From positions 2,418,001-2,482,000 of the forward strand of contig NZ_BNEB01000005.1 of the NCBI RefSeq assembly GCF_016860545.1: DNA of 64,000 nt, read 5' to 3'. The translations under genes were made by a program, and so were the position numbers. The notes beneath the pieces were generated by a model. The model was not told the origin of the DNA. It ran no database searches and saw only the letters and a list, made by a program, of their open reading frames with translations. This document shows, piece by piece, positions 8,662-17,497 of this stretch. The DNA comes from Streptomyces asoensis. Lineage in GTDB: Bacteria > Actinomycetota > Actinomycetes > Streptomycetales > Streptomycetaceae. Position 1 is the stretch's first letter; each line of letters starts with the position of its first letter.

Positions 8662-9495
8662 TCAGTGGAGCGAGAGACCGTCGTGGTCGGTCAAAGCGTC
8701 GTCCGGGGCAATGTCGCCGTCGTGCCGCACGATCCCGCCCCCGTGGATCCACTCCTGTTCCAAGGGCCGCAGGTCGTCCAGCCGCGGCTGGGCGCCGGTC
8801 GGCACCGGGGCCATCTCGGCCGGATGGTCGGTGCCGGGATCGATGTCGTCCCCCTGCCACGGCGCGGTGAGGAAACCCCACGTCATGGCCGCGATGATGC
8901 CGTCCACGCAGGCATTCAGCTTCGCGACGTTGAGGGAGCGCAGCACGTCACCGCCCATCTTCGTCAGATCGTCGAGGATGAGCAGCGGCGTGGGGTGCAA
9001 GGCGTACTTGACGAACTTGACGGCGTGCTCCCGCCGCTTGTCACCCTCTGCCGCTCTCGTGATGACTTCGGCGGCCCAGCCCTCGGCGGAGGCCGACGGC
9101 AAAATGAGTTTGCCCAACGCGTCGAAGCCCTCGGCCGCCGCCCTCTCGCCGGCGCTCGTGGCACTCACGGCCGCCTCCGCCTGGGCCGGAGCAAGGTCCG
9201 CGTCGGCCCAGTTGTAGGCACGAAGGAGGACCGCCAGTTCGCCGGCGTCCGCGATCAGCTGTGCCTGGGAATCTCCGTCGAGAGGCACGGGGACCGGAAG
9301 CTCGGGCTCAAGCAGACCGCCGAGCAAGACCCACAGTTCGTCCACCTTGTCGTTCAGCGCGTCCTTCTTCGCCGGATCGCCAAGAAGCCGAGCAGCCTCG
9401 CGAGCAGTGCGCAGCACAGCGAGTGCGCCCCGCTCCCGCTCGCCCGTCGCCATGGGCGCGACATTGAACCCGCACCCCACCCCGTCCTCGGTCAT
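8662..9495 (-). CDS. Hypothetical protein of unknown function
   Basis: I do not recognise this 277-residue protein. It is soluble and predicted mostly helical, with an Ala/Glu/Leu-rich first two thirds and an acidic, Pro/His-rich C-terminal 60 residues (DIDPGTDHPAEMAPVPTG). There is no signal peptide or membrane segment. Start is ATG at 9495 behind an AAGGGGGCGG ribosome-binding site. It stands alone between rlmN and cdsA, with strong hairpins separating it from cdsA. I remember this point as a site of strain-specific genes in S. coelicolor, so it is likely an accessory gene. Confidence 0.7.
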   Translation of the reverse strand: MTEDGVGCGFNVAPMATGERERGALAVLRTAREAARLLGDPAKKDALNDKVDELWVLLGGLLEPELPVPVPLDGDSQAQLIADAGELAVLLRAYNWADADLAPAQAEAAVSATSAGERAAAEGFDALGKLILPSASAEGWAAEVITRAAEGDKRREHAVKFVKYALHPTPLLILDDLTKMGGDVLRSLNVAKLNACVDGIIAAMTWGFLTAPWQGDDIDPGTDHPAEMAPVPTGAQPRLDDLRPLEQEWIHGGGIVRHDGDIAPDDALTDHDGLSLH

Positions 9496-9624
9496 AGCCG
9501 CCCCCTTCGTAGTGCCCGGCACCCGGTCGTCGGCCGGTGAACGACGACGATAGAGGGCGTCCGATGTCGGTGGGTGATCGGTGCGGGCGTCGGGGCGCGA
9601 GGGGCGAATGAGCCGGTCGGAGTG

Positions 9625-9662
9625 CCTACGCACGTCACGGCCCGGGCCGTGACGTGCGTAGG
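9625..9662. repeat. Perfect 38-bp palindrome downstream of cdsA
   Basis: CCTACGCACGTCACGGCCC is followed immediately by its exact complement, making a 19-bp inverted repeat with no central spacer. As RNA it would form a very stable hairpin, although a few central bases must open into a loop. It sits 66 bases past the cdsA stop and 130 bases before the orphan gene start. It could terminate cdsA transcription, act as a dyad protein-binding site, or extrude as a cruciform. Confidence 0.85.
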
Positions 9663-9688
9663 CCCCGTCCTTGGGGTAGGACGGGGCC
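9661..9688 (-). terminator. Second hairpin directly after the cdsA stop
   Basis: GGCCCCGTCC (9661-9670) pairs with GGACGGGGCC (9679-9688) over an 8-base loop. It begins where the 38-bp palindrome ends, sharing two bases, so the two stems are mutually exclusive at that edge. It is the first hairpin met by RNA polymerase leaving cdsA. Confidence 0.7.
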
Positions 9689-9728
9689 CGTGCGAGCCTT
9701 CGGGCGCGGTGGTGTGCCGTGGGTCGGA

Positions 9729-10925
9729 TCAGCCGGAGCCGACGAACAGGACGAGCAGCAGCCAGACCACGGGAGCCGTGGGCAGGAGCGAGTCGAGGCG
9801 GTCCATGATGCCCCCGTGGCCCGGGAGCAGCGTGCCCATGTCCTTGATGCCCAGGTCGCGCTTGATCATGGATTCGCCGAGGTCGCCGAGCGTGGCGCTG
9901 GCGGCGACGGCGAAGCCGAGCAGCAGACCCTGCCACCAGGTGCCGTCGTCGATCAGGAACTGCATGCACAGCGCGCCGGCGACCATCGCGAAGGACACCG
10001 CGCCGAACAGGCCCTCGCGGGTCTTGCCCGGGCTGATGCGCGGCGCGAGCTTGGTCTTGCCGAAGCGCCAGCCGACGGCGTACGCGCCCGTGTCGCTGAC
10101 GACCGTCAGGACCAGGAACGTCATGACGCGGAACGCCCCGTCGTCGGCGGTGAGCATCAGGGCGACGAAGGTGGCGAGGAACGGGACGTAGAAGGCCGCG
10201 AAGACTCCGGCCGTGACGTCCTTGAGGTAGCCCTCGGGCGGTTCCGTCATCCGCCAGACGAGCACCGCCAGCGCGGTCAGGGCCATGGCGACCCACGCGC
10301 CCTCGGGCCCGCGGACGTATCCGGCGACGACCATCGCGGCGCCGCCGACGGCCAGCGGCACGAGCGGCGCCTTGATCCCCTTGCGCTCCTGAAGCCTGCT
10401 GGTCAGCTCCCACAGACCGACGACCACGGCGACCGCCACCACGCCGACGAACACGGCCTTGACGACGAACAGCGACGCGACGATCACCACGCCGAGCCCG
10501 ACTCCGACCCCTATGGCCGCGCCCAGGTCTCGGCCCGCGCTCTTCTTCTGCGGTGCGGGCGCCGGGAGAGGGGCGTCGGGCATGGGCTCCGGATTCTGCG
10601 GCACCGCCGCAGAGGGCTGTGCCGACGGTGTGTCGTGACGTCGGGCGGCGTCGCCGTAGGGCTGGTCGCCGTAGGACGCGTCGCCGTAGGACCCGGCTGG
10701 GAACAGGGGGCCGCCCAGCCGAGCGGCCCCCCGGTCGTCATCCTGGTTTCCGCCGTGCGCGGGTACGTCGGGGACGATGGGCATGGGGCGAGTCTGCTGC
10801 GCCTCAGGCGCATCGTACGCGGGACCCGCCGGGGCGGCCCGTTGGACCGGCCCCTGGTCGGCGGGCCCCCAGTACCCGGTCCGCGACCCGGCGTGCGGCG
10901 GTGAGCCCCAGGAAGAGTCGTTCAT
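9729..10925 (-). CDS. cdsA: Phosphatidate cytidylyltransferase
   Basis: CdsA makes CDP-diacylglycerol from phosphatidate and CTP at the membrane, the branch point to all phospholipids. The protein has 398 residues, with a 140-residue Pro/Ala/Gly/Gln-rich cytoplasmic N-terminal extension that is absent from E. coli CdsA but usual in Streptomyces. About eight membrane segments follow. The C terminus carries the family signature SMIKRDLGIKDMG then LLPGHGGIMDRLDSL. Start ATG at 10925 shares one base with the frr stop (TGATG), so it is translationally coupled to frr. Confidence 0.93.
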   Translation of the reverse strand: MNDSSWGSPPHAGSRTGYWGPADQGPVQRAAPAGPAYDAPEAQQTRPMPIVPDVPAHGGNQDDDRGAARLGGPLFPAGSYGDASYGDQPYGDAARRHDTPSAQPSAAVPQNPEPMPDAPLPAPAPQKKSAGRDLGAAIGVGVGLGVVIVASLFVVKAVFVGVVAVAVVVGLWELTSRLQERKGIKAPLVPLAVGGAAMVVAGYVRGPEGAWVAMALTALAVLVWRMTEPPEGYLKDVTAGVFAAFYVPFLATFVALMLTADDGAFRVMTFLVLTVVSDTGAYAVGWRFGKTKLAPRISPGKTREGLFGAVSFAMVAGALCMQFLIDDGTWWQGLLLGFAVAASATLGDLGESMIKRDLGIKDMGTLLPGHGGIMDRLDSLLPTAPVVWLLLVLFVGSG

Positions 10926-11482
10926 CAGACCTCGAGCAGCTCTGATTCCTTGTGCTTGAGGAGCTCGTCCACCTGGGCGACGTACTTCGCGGTGGTGTCG
11001 TCGAGTTCCTTCTCCGCACGGCGGCCCTCGTCCTCGCCGACCTCGCCGTCCTTGATCAGCTTGTCGATCGCGTCCTTGGCCTTGCGGCGGACCGCGCGGA
11101 TGGACACCTTGGCGTCCTCGCCCTTGCCCTTGGCGACCTTGATGTAGTCGCGGCGGCGCTCCTCGGTCAGCTCGGGGAACACCACTCGGATGATGTTGCC
11201 GTCGTTGCTCGGGTTGACGCCGAGGTCCGAGTCGCGGATCGCCTGCTCGATGTTGCGCAGCGCGGTCTTGTCGAACGGGGTCACGACCGCCATGCGCGGC
11301 TCCGGCACGGAGAACGAAGCCAGCTGGTTGATCGGCGTCGGTGCGCCGTAGTAGTCGGCAACGATCTTGTTGAACATCGCCGGGTGCGCACGGCCGGTGC
11401 GGATCGCGGCGAAGTCCTCCTTGGCGACCACGACGGCCTTCTCCATCTTCTCCTCGGCCTCGAGGAGGGTCTCTTCGATCAC
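10925..11482 (-). CDS. frr: Ribosome recycling factor
   Basis: RRF splits post-termination ribosomes together with EF-G. The 185-residue protein covers the whole family length, with the IRTGRAHPAMF motif near residue 30, a central beta domain and a C-terminal long helix rich in Lys/Glu. Two adjacent GTG codons (11485 and 11482) could start it. The second is favoured because AGGAG then lies six bases upstream rather than three. It is followed by cdsA and preceded by pyrH, the standard bacterial order. Confidence 0.95.
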   Translation of the reverse strand: MIEETLLEAEEKMEKAVVVAKEDFAAIRTGRAHPAMFNKIVADYYGAPTPINQLASFSVPEPRMAVVTPFDKTALRNIEQAIRDSDLGVNPSNDGNIIRVVFPELTEERRRDYIKVAKGKGEDAKVSIRAVRRKAKDAIDKLIKDGEVGEDEGRRAEKELDDTTAKYVAQVDELLKHKESELLEV

Positions 11483-11655
11483 CACTTGCTCCTGCGTGTC
11501 TTGAGTAGGCCCGGCTGCGGTTCCTTGCGGAGGCGGCGGCCGGCTGCGTCGCGTCTTCTTCCTGCACGGTTCCCGACCGGCAGGACATTGTCCATCCCCC
11601 GACCAGGGTCCGTCGCCCGGTCAGGCGTAGTCGTGCGGGACCGGGACTGTTCCGG

Positions 11656-12414
11656 TCAGGACCGGCTGCCCTGCTCACCCACAAGCGTGCCGATCTTCTC
11701 ACCCTTGACGGCCCGAGCGATATTGCCCTCGGTCAGGAGCTCGAAGACCAGGATCGGGAGCTTGTTGTCACGGCACAGCGTGATCGCGGTCATGTCGGCG
11801 ACCTTCAGGTCGCGGGTGATGACCTCGCCGTAGCCGAGGGCGTCGAACTTGACGGCCGCCGGGTTGGTCTTCGGGTCGGAGTCGTAGACGCCGTCCACGC
11901 CGTTCTTGCCCATCAGCAGCGCCTCGGCGTCGATCTCCAGGGCGCGCTGCGCGGCGGTGGTGTCGGTGGAGAAGTACGGCATGCCCATACCGGCGCCGAA
12001 GATGACCACACGGCCCTTCTCCAGGTGGCGCACGGCACGCAGCGGGATGTACGGCTCGGCGACCTGGCCCATGGTGATGGCGGTCTGCACGCGGCTGTCG
12101 ATGCCCTCCTTCTCCAGGAAGTCCTGGAGGGCCAGGCAGTTCATGACGGTGCCGAGCATGCCCATGTAGTCCGAGCGGGCGCGGTCCATGCCGCGCTGCT
12201 GGAGTTCGGCGCCGCGGAAGAAGTTGCCGCCGCCGATGACGACCGCGATCTCGGCGCCGTCGCGGACGACGGCGGCGATCTCACGGGCGACCTTGTGCAC
12301 CACGTCGGGGTCCACGCCCAGGCCACCGCCGCCGGAGAACGCCTCTCCGGACAGCTTCAGCATGAACCGGCCGCGCAGCTTGCCGTCGTCGCTCTTGTGG
12401 GCCTTGGTGGTCAT
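11656..12414 (-). CDS. pyrH: Uridylate kinase (UMP kinase)
   Basis: This is an amino-acid-kinase-fold enzyme converting UMP to UDP, hexameric and allosterically controlled by GTP/UTP in bacteria. Visible motifs are LKLSGEAFSGGGGLGVD near the N terminus, VIGGGNFFRG, and the FGAGMGMPYFSTDTTAAQRA segment. The 252-residue length is normal. Start ATG at 12414 follows GGCGGGA. It lies 186 bases after tsf and 173 bases before frr in the order rpsB-tsf-pyrH-frr-cdsA. Confidence 0.95.
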   Translation of the reverse strand: MTTKAHKSDDGKLRGRFMLKLSGEAFSGGGGLGVDPDVVHKVAREIAAVVRDGAEIAVVIGGGNFFRGAELQQRGMDRARSDYMGMLGTVMNCLALQDFLEKEGIDSRVQTAITMGQVAEPYIPLRAVRHLEKGRVVIFGAGMGMPYFSTDTTAAQRALEIDAEALLMGKNGVDGVYDSDPKTNPAAVKFDALGYGEVITRDLKVADMTAITLCRDNKLPILVFELLTEGNIARAVKGEKIGTLVGEQGSRS

Positions 12415-12600
12415 GGGAGATCCCGCCTCTTTCACGTGGTGCACATGCGAAGAAGGCCACTGCCGGTGGGGTGTTCGCAACCCGTGCGCGGCAATGGCCT
12501 CCTCGTCAGATCTGCTGTCGTCCGTCACACGCGTGCGTGACGGCGTACCGGACGGCTGCGTCCGACCCTATAGGGCCGGGGCACCGATCGCGGTACGGAC

Positions 12601-13437
12601 TCAGATGCCGACCTTGATGCGCGTGAAGCGCTTCAGGGTGACACCGGCCTCGTCCAGGATCTTCTGGACGGACTTCTTGTTGTCCAGCGCGTAGGGCTGG
12701 CCGAGCAGCGTGGCGTCCTTGAAGAAGCCGTTGATGCGACCCTCGACGATCTTCGGCAGGGCGGCCTCGGGCTTGCCCTCGGCGCGGGTGGTCTCCTCGG
12801 CGACGCGGCGCTCGGACTCGACGACCTCGGCCGGCACGTCCTCCTTGGAGAGGTACTTCGGCGCGAAGGCGGCGATGTGCTGGGCGATGCCCTTGGCGAC
12901 GTCGGCGTTCGGCTTGTCCAGCTCGACGAGGACACCGATCTGCGGGGGCAGGTCGGGCATCGTGCGGTGCATGTACGCGGTCACGAAGCCGTCGGCGAAC
13001 TGCGCGAAGCGGTCCAGCACGATCTTCTCGCCGAGGTTGGCGTTGGCCTCGTCCACGAACGCCTGGACGGTCTTGCCGGCCTCGATCTCGGACGCGAGGA
13101 GCGCCTCGAGGTCGGCCGGGGAGGTCTTGGCGACGTGCTCGGCGATCGCGTTGGCGACGGCCTGGAACTTCTCACCCTTGGCGACGAAGTCCGTCTCGCA
13201 CTTCAGCTCGACGAGGACGCCGGAGGAGTTGTCGTCGGCGATGATCGAGACCACGGCGCCGTTCTCGGCGGAGCGGCCCTCGCGCTTGGCGACGCCCTTC
13301 TGGCCCTTGATCCGGAGCGCCTCGACGGCCTTGTCGACGCTGCCGTCGGCCTCGTCCAGGGCCTTCTTGCAGTCCATCATGCCGGCGCCGGTGAGCTCAC
13401 GGAGCTTCTTGACGTCAGCGGCGGTGTAGTTCGCCAT
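12601..13437 (-). CDS. tsf: Elongation factor Ts
   Basis: EF-Ts is the nucleotide exchange factor for EF-Tu. The 278-residue protein has the N-terminal UBA-like domain (KKLRELTGAGMMDCKKAL) containing the TGAGMMDCK signature, and the second signature ELKCETDFVA in the core. It ends in a C-terminal module. The start ATG at 13437 gives the standard MANYTAADVKKLREL, with a GAGAGAG ribosome-binding site. It lies 149 bases downstream of rpsB. Confidence 0.96.
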   Translation of the reverse strand: MANYTAADVKKLRELTGAGMMDCKKALDEADGSVDKAVEALRIKGQKGVAKREGRSAENGAVVSIIADDNSSGVLVELKCETDFVAKGEKFQAVANAIAEHVAKTSPADLEALLASEIEAGKTVQAFVDEANANLGEKIVLDRFAQFADGFVTAYMHRTMPDLPPQIGVLVELDKPNADVAKGIAQHIAAFAPKYLSKEDVPAEVVESERRVAEETTRAEGKPEAALPKIVEGRINGFFKDATLLGQPYALDNKKSVQKILDEAGVTLKRFTRIKVGI

Positions 13438-13586
13438 GATCTGTGAATCTCTCTCGGAGTTCGAAGTCTCGAAGATCTTGGGGGGCTGTGGGTGAACGGC
13501 GGGGGGTGCACTCGGCACCTCCCGCCGTCACTTCGTCCCTGGGGCCCTACGGACGACCAGGCCGGCCGTACGGCCTACGGCCTGAC

Positions 13587-14501
13587 TCAGGCCTGCTCGC
13601 CCTCGGCGGCCGGAGCGGCCTCGGCGGCGGGGGCCTCGGCGGCGGGGGCCTCGGCAGCGGGCGCCTCGGTCGCGGCCTCGGCAGCGGCCTCGGCCGGCTT
13701 GTCGGCGGCCTCGTCCGTGTCGGCCTTCTTCTCGCCCTCGAGCAGGTCGCGCTCCCACGCGGCCAGCGGCTCGCCGGCGGCCTTGTCGCCCTTGTCACCG
13801 GTGGCGACACCGGAACGGGAGATGAGGCCCTCGGCGACGGCGTCGGCGATCACGCGGGTGAGCAGGGTGACGGAGCGGATCGCGTCGTCGTTGCCCGGGA
13901 TCTTGTAGTCGACCTCGTCGGGGTCGCAGTTGGTGTCGAGGATGGCGACGACCGGGATGTTGAGCTTCCGGGCCTCACCGACCGCGATGTGCTCCTTCTT
14001 GGTGTCCACGATCCAGACGGCGCTGGGGACCTTGGACATCTCGCGGATACCACCGAGGGTCTTCTCGAGCTTGGCCTTCTCACGCGAGAGGACCAGGAGC
14101 TCCTTCTTCGTCAGACCCGAGGCGGCGACGTCCTCGAAGTCGATGAGCTCGAGCTCCTTGAGGCGCTGGAGGCGCTTGTAGACGGTCGAGAAGTTGGTGA
14201 GCATGCCGCCCAGCCAGCGCTGGTTGACGTAGGGCATGCCGACGCGGGTGGCCTGCTCGGCGATGGCCTCCTGCGCCTGCTTCTTCGTGCCGACGAACAT
14301 GACCGTGCCGCCGTGGGCGACGGTCTCCTTGACGAACTCGTAGGCGCGGTCGATGTACGACAGCGACTGGAGCAGGTCGATGATGTAGATGCCGTTGCGC
14401 TCGGTGAAGATGAAGCGCTTCATCTTCGGGTTCCAGCGACGGGTCTGGTGACCGAAGTGGACGCCGCTTTCCAGCAGCTCCCGCATCGTGACGACGGCCA
14501 T
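13587..14501 (-). CDS. rpsB: 30S ribosomal protein S2
   Basis: The 304-residue S2 starts at ATG 14501 behind AAGGAG. Residues 1-240 hold the S2 core (MRELLESGVHFGHQTRRWNP; later NPGND-like IPGNDDAIRS). The last 55 residues are a low-complexity tail with repeats of APAAEAP/EAAAEAATE, a Streptomyces-typical acidic/Ala extension absent from E. coli S2. It leads the rpsB-tsf-pyrH-frr-cdsA set. A divergent M23-like gene begins 280 bases upstream. Confidence 0.95.
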   Translation of the reverse strand: MAVVTMRELLESGVHFGHQTRRWNPKMKRFIFTERNGIYIIDLLQSLSYIDRAYEFVKETVAHGGTVMFVGTKKQAQEAIAEQATRVGMPYVNQRWLGGMLTNFSTVYKRLQRLKELELIDFEDVAASGLTKKELLVLSREKAKLEKTLGGIREMSKVPSAVWIVDTKKEHIAVGEARKLNIPVVAILDTNCDPDEVDYKIPGNDDAIRSVTLLTRVIADAVAEGLISRSGVATGDKGDKAAGEPLAAWERDLLEGEKKADTDEAADKPAEAAAEAATEAPAAEAPAAEAPAAEAAPAAEGEQA

Positions 14502-14781
14502 GGCCGTTCTCCTTGGGTTTCTCGGTTGTGCCGCGGGAACCGGACGGCTCCCGCGCCTGACGCCCGCGATGCGCCGAGCCACGAAGGACCGAGGGGCGCG
14601 GATACCGGAGACCAGGCCGTGGCCGGTTCCCGATATCGGGGCGTGCGAAGTCGACCCGGTGACCCGGATCGCCATAGGAAGTGTACGGGACCGGCGGGGC
14701 GGCGGGTGACGCCGCTGTCCACAAGCGCCGGGTGGTCCACAGGTGCGGGCCGCGACCGGCGGAACGCGGGACGGTGCCGTC

Positions 14782-15519
14782 ATGCACGCACAGCGACGGG
14801 CCGCACGAGGCCGACGGGACCGACGGGAGCGGCGGGGCGAGCGGGGCGGACGGGGCGGACGGGACTCACGTCGGCCGCCGAGGCCGGCCCTGCGCGTCCG
14901 GACGGGCAGGGCCCTGCGGACAGTCCTGGTGATCATGTCGGTGACCGTGCCGGCGCCGTCCGCGCCGTCCGCCCGCCCGGCGGGGACGGTCGCGGTGACG
15001 CACACGGTGGGGGTGGCGAGGGCGGCCACTGCGGCCCGGGCGGATGTGCCCGCGCCGCCGGTCCCCGCGGTCGGCCGGGTCTGGCCGGTGGGCGTCCGCC
15101 CGCCGGTGCTGCGCGGCTGGGAACCCCCGGCGGGTCCCTACGCCACCGGGCACCGGGGCGTCGACCTCGCAGCGGCGCCGGGGACCGCGGTACGGGCGGT
15201 GGCCGCGGGCCGGGTGTCCTTCGCGGGCCGGGTGGCGGGCCGGGGCGTCGTCTCCGTGGAACTGTCGGCGACGGGCCTGCCGCCCCTGCGGACGACCTAC
15301 GAGCCGGTACGGGCGCTGGTCCACCAGGGTGACGAGGTGGCCCCGGGGCAGGTCGTCGGCACGGTGGAGCCGACGGGCTCGCACTGCGCGGGAACCTGCG
15401 TGCACTGGGGGCTGCTCAGGGGCGACACCTATCTGGACCCGCTGTCGCTCCTGCCCCCGTGGCTGCGGCGAAGCGGCCCGTCCCGCCTGCTGCCGGTCCT
15501 CGGCGTCCCCCTGCCCTGA
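14782..15519 (+). CDS. Secreted M23-family (LytM-like) peptidase
   Basis: This protein of about 245 residues has an Arg-rich N terminus, a hydrophobic export segment (ALRTVLVIMSVTVPAPSAPSA) and a C-terminal LytM domain. GHRGVDLAA gives the HxxxD zinc ligands, and SHCAGTCVHWGLL gives the HxH-like end, altered by an inserted Cys pair that may form a disulfide. M23 enzymes cut peptidoglycan cross-bridges, while degenerate LytM proteins act as regulators. The start is uncertain: I chose ATG 14782 because GGAACGCGGGA precedes it, but a GTG at 14743 is also in frame. It is transcribed away from rpsB. Confidence 0.75.
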   Translation: MHAQRRAARGRRDRRERRGERGGRGGRDSRRPPRPALRVRTGRALRTVLVIMSVTVPAPSAPSARPAGTVAVTHTVGVARAATAARADVPAPPVPAVGRVWPVGVRPPVLRGWEPPAGPYATGHRGVDLAAAPGTAVRAVAAGRVSFAGRVAGRGVVSVELSATGLPPLRTTYEPVRALVHQGDEVAPGQVVGTVEPTGSHCAGTCVHWGLLRGDTYLDPLSLLPPWLRRSGPSRLLPVLGVPLP

Positions 15520-15581
15520 GCACGGCCCCGGATCCCATGGACCGACCGCCCAGGGGCCGTGCGCCGATGCGACCGGGCTCC

Positions 15582-15669
15582 GCGGGCCGGTCCACGCCGG
15601 GGAGCGCGCGCCGATCCGCCCCGGGAACAGCGGGCCGGTCCACGCCGGGAAGCGCGGGCCGATCCGCCC
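15582..15669. repeat. Two 40-bp direct repeats with 48-bp period
   Basis: Copy A (15582-15621) and copy B (15630-15669) begin GCGGGCCGGTCCACGCCGGG and match at 38 of 40 positions. A more diverged partial copy lies just before (15561-15580). They lie in the 207-base gap between the convergent M23-like and TetR genes, and no real reading frame covers them. Confidence 0.85.
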
Positions 15670-15726
15670 ACGGCCCATGAACCGACTCGACCCGGGCCGG
15701 ACGGCGGGCCCGGTGGCCGGTGTCGC

Positions 15727-16317
15727 TCAGCCCTGGACGCCCCGCAGCGCCATGGCCACCGCCGCTTCGGTGATCAGGGCGGGATCCTCCGCCGCGCCCA
15801 GTTCGATCCGCCGTACCGCCGCGTCCACCACGCCCTGCAACAGCATGGCCGCCAGCCGGGGCCGGGCGTGCCCCAGCTCCTCCAGCGCCGCGCCGATCAT
15901 CGTCACGAGCCCGCCATGCGCGGCCCGGATCTTCTCGCGGGCGCCCGCGTCCAGCTCGCTCGCCGAGATCGCCACGACGGCACGGTGGCGCCGGTCCCCC
16001 ACCAGGGCGAGCTGCCGGCGCACATACGCCTCCACCTTGGCCTCGGCCCCGTCGGCCGCGGCCATCGCCGCCTCGACCTCCGCCGCCCAGACGGGGAAGT
16101 CGACCCCGCACAGTTCCTCGACCACGGCGGCGCGCGACCGGAAGTACTCGTACACGGAGGAGCGCGCGAGGCCCGTGCGCTCGGCGAGGGCCGGGAAGGT
16201 CAGCGCCTCCGTCCCGCCCTCGGACAGCAGGGAACGCGCCGCGTCCAGCAGGGCGGCACGCTGCATCGACCGGTGCTCGGCCACGGAGGCCGCTCGAATC
16301 CTTGGCACGGCAACCAC
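15727..16317 (-). CDS. TetR-family transcriptional regulator
   Basis: This 196-residue regulator has an N-terminal helix-turn-helix. After AALLDAARSLLSEGG come TFPALAERTGLARSSVYEYFRSRAAVV, the classical TetR DNA-recognition layout around residues 20-65. The C-terminal ligand domain is not specific to any known group. The start at GTG 16317 is tentative; an in-frame GTG at 16308 gives VPRIRAASV. It sits just downstream of whiG on the same strand, and no obvious target gene adjoins it. Its role is unknown. Confidence 0.85.
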   Translation of the reverse strand: MVAVPRIRAASVAEHRSMQRAALLDAARSLLSEGGTEALTFPALAERTGLARSSVYEYFRSRAAVVEELCGVDFPVWAAEVEAAMAAADGAEAKVEAYVRRQLALVGDRRHRAVVAISASELDAGAREKIRAAHGGLVTMIGAALEELGHARPRLAAMLLQGVVDAAVRRIELGAAEDPALITEAAVAMALRGVQG

Positions 16318-16391
16318 TGTACGGACGCCACCCGCCCGGCGGGAGTGACTCGGCCCGCGCTCGCGTCAACCGGCCGGGGCGCTCGGTGCGT

Positions 16392-17234
16392 TCAGCGGCC
16401 GAAGCTCGCCAGTTTCGCGCGCAGCTGGAGCACGGACTTGGTGTGGATCTGGCTGACCCTGCTCTCGGTGACGCCCAGCACGTTCCCGATCTCGGCGAGC
16501 GTCAGCCCCTCGTAGTAGTAGAGCGTGACGACGGTCTTCTCCCGGTCGGGCAGCGTGTTGATCGCCCGGGCGAGGAACCGTCTGAGCTCCCGGTCCTCGG
16601 CCACCTCCACGGGGTTGTCGGCGGCGGTGTCCTCCAGCGTGTCCATGAAGCTGAGGCCGTCGCCGTCCTCGCCCCCGACATGCAGCAGCTCCTCCAGCGC
16701 CACCACGTTGGCCAGCGACAACTGGCTGAACACGGCGTGCAGGTCGTCCACCGCGATGCCCAGCTCGGCGGCCACCTCGCCTTCCGACGGGGTGCGCCGC
16801 AGCCGTGCCTCGAGCGTCGCGTAGGCCCGCTCGACATTGCGGGCCTTCTGCCGCACCGACCGCGGGATCCAGTCCAGGGCACGCAGCTCGTCGATCATCG
16901 CGCCGCGGATCCGGGTGATCGCGTAGGTCTCGAACTTGATCTCCCGGTCGACGTCGAACTTCTCGATGGCGTCGATCAGTCCGAACACCCCGGAGGAGAC
17001 GAAGTCGGCCTGCTCCACGTTGGGCGGCAGGCCGACGCTCACCCGGCCCGCCACGTATTTCACCAGCGGCGAGTAGTGCAGGATCAGCTGCTCACGCAGC
17101 CGTTCGTCCCCCGTCGCCTTGTACGACCGCCACAGCTCGTCGAGCGTCGAAGGAGCGGGCGGGCGCACGCTGCCACCGTCGCGGGCGGCTGGGGGGATCG
17201 CCGCCCGGTCGGAGCCGGAGGTGTGCTGGGGCAT
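16392..17234 (-). CDS. whiG: RNA polymerase sigma factor WhiG (sporulation)
   Basis: WhiG is the FliA-like sigma factor that commits Streptomyces aerial hyphae to sporulation. The 280-residue protein has region 2 (LVKYVAGRVSVGLP; VSSGVFGLIDAIEKFD; FETYAITRIRGAMIDELR), region 3 (TPSEGEVAAELGI) and region 4 (YYYEGLTLAEIGNVLGVTESRVSQIHTKSV). Start ATG 17234 follows AAGGCGACGA. From the literature it is held inactive by RsiG with c-di-GMP and drives whiH and whiI. The gene is monocistronic or co-transcribed with the TetR gene. Confidence 0.95.
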   Translation of the reverse strand: MPQHTSGSDRAAIPPAARDGGSVRPPAPSTLDELWRSYKATGDERLREQLILHYSPLVKYVAGRVSVGLPPNVEQADFVSSGVFGLIDAIEKFDVDREIKFETYAITRIRGAMIDELRALDWIPRSVRQKARNVERAYATLEARLRRTPSEGEVAAELGIAVDDLHAVFSQLSLANVVALEELLHVGGEDGDGLSFMDTLEDTAADNPVEVAEDRELRRFLARAINTLPDREKTVVTLYYYEGLTLAEIGNVLGVTESRVSQIHTKSVLQLRAKLASFGR

Positions 17235-17497
17235 TCGTCGCCTTGTGCCGTTCTGCCGTGAAGTGCGTGTGGTCGGTACCGCGTGATGCAGAGGTCCGGT
17301 CTGTGCCGTAATCCCATGTGAGCGTAGCGTGACTGACGTGTCGCGGTGAGCGAAGGGCGGGGCCGGACCGGTGCGCAGATACGTTCCGCTGGGACCCCTC
17401 CCGGGTCACGGCGGTCACCCCGGTCGACCCCGGCGCGGGTCAACTGCCGCCACTGCCAAGGCTTTCGGAGTTCCCCCGGACGGCCGAACCCCCCGGG

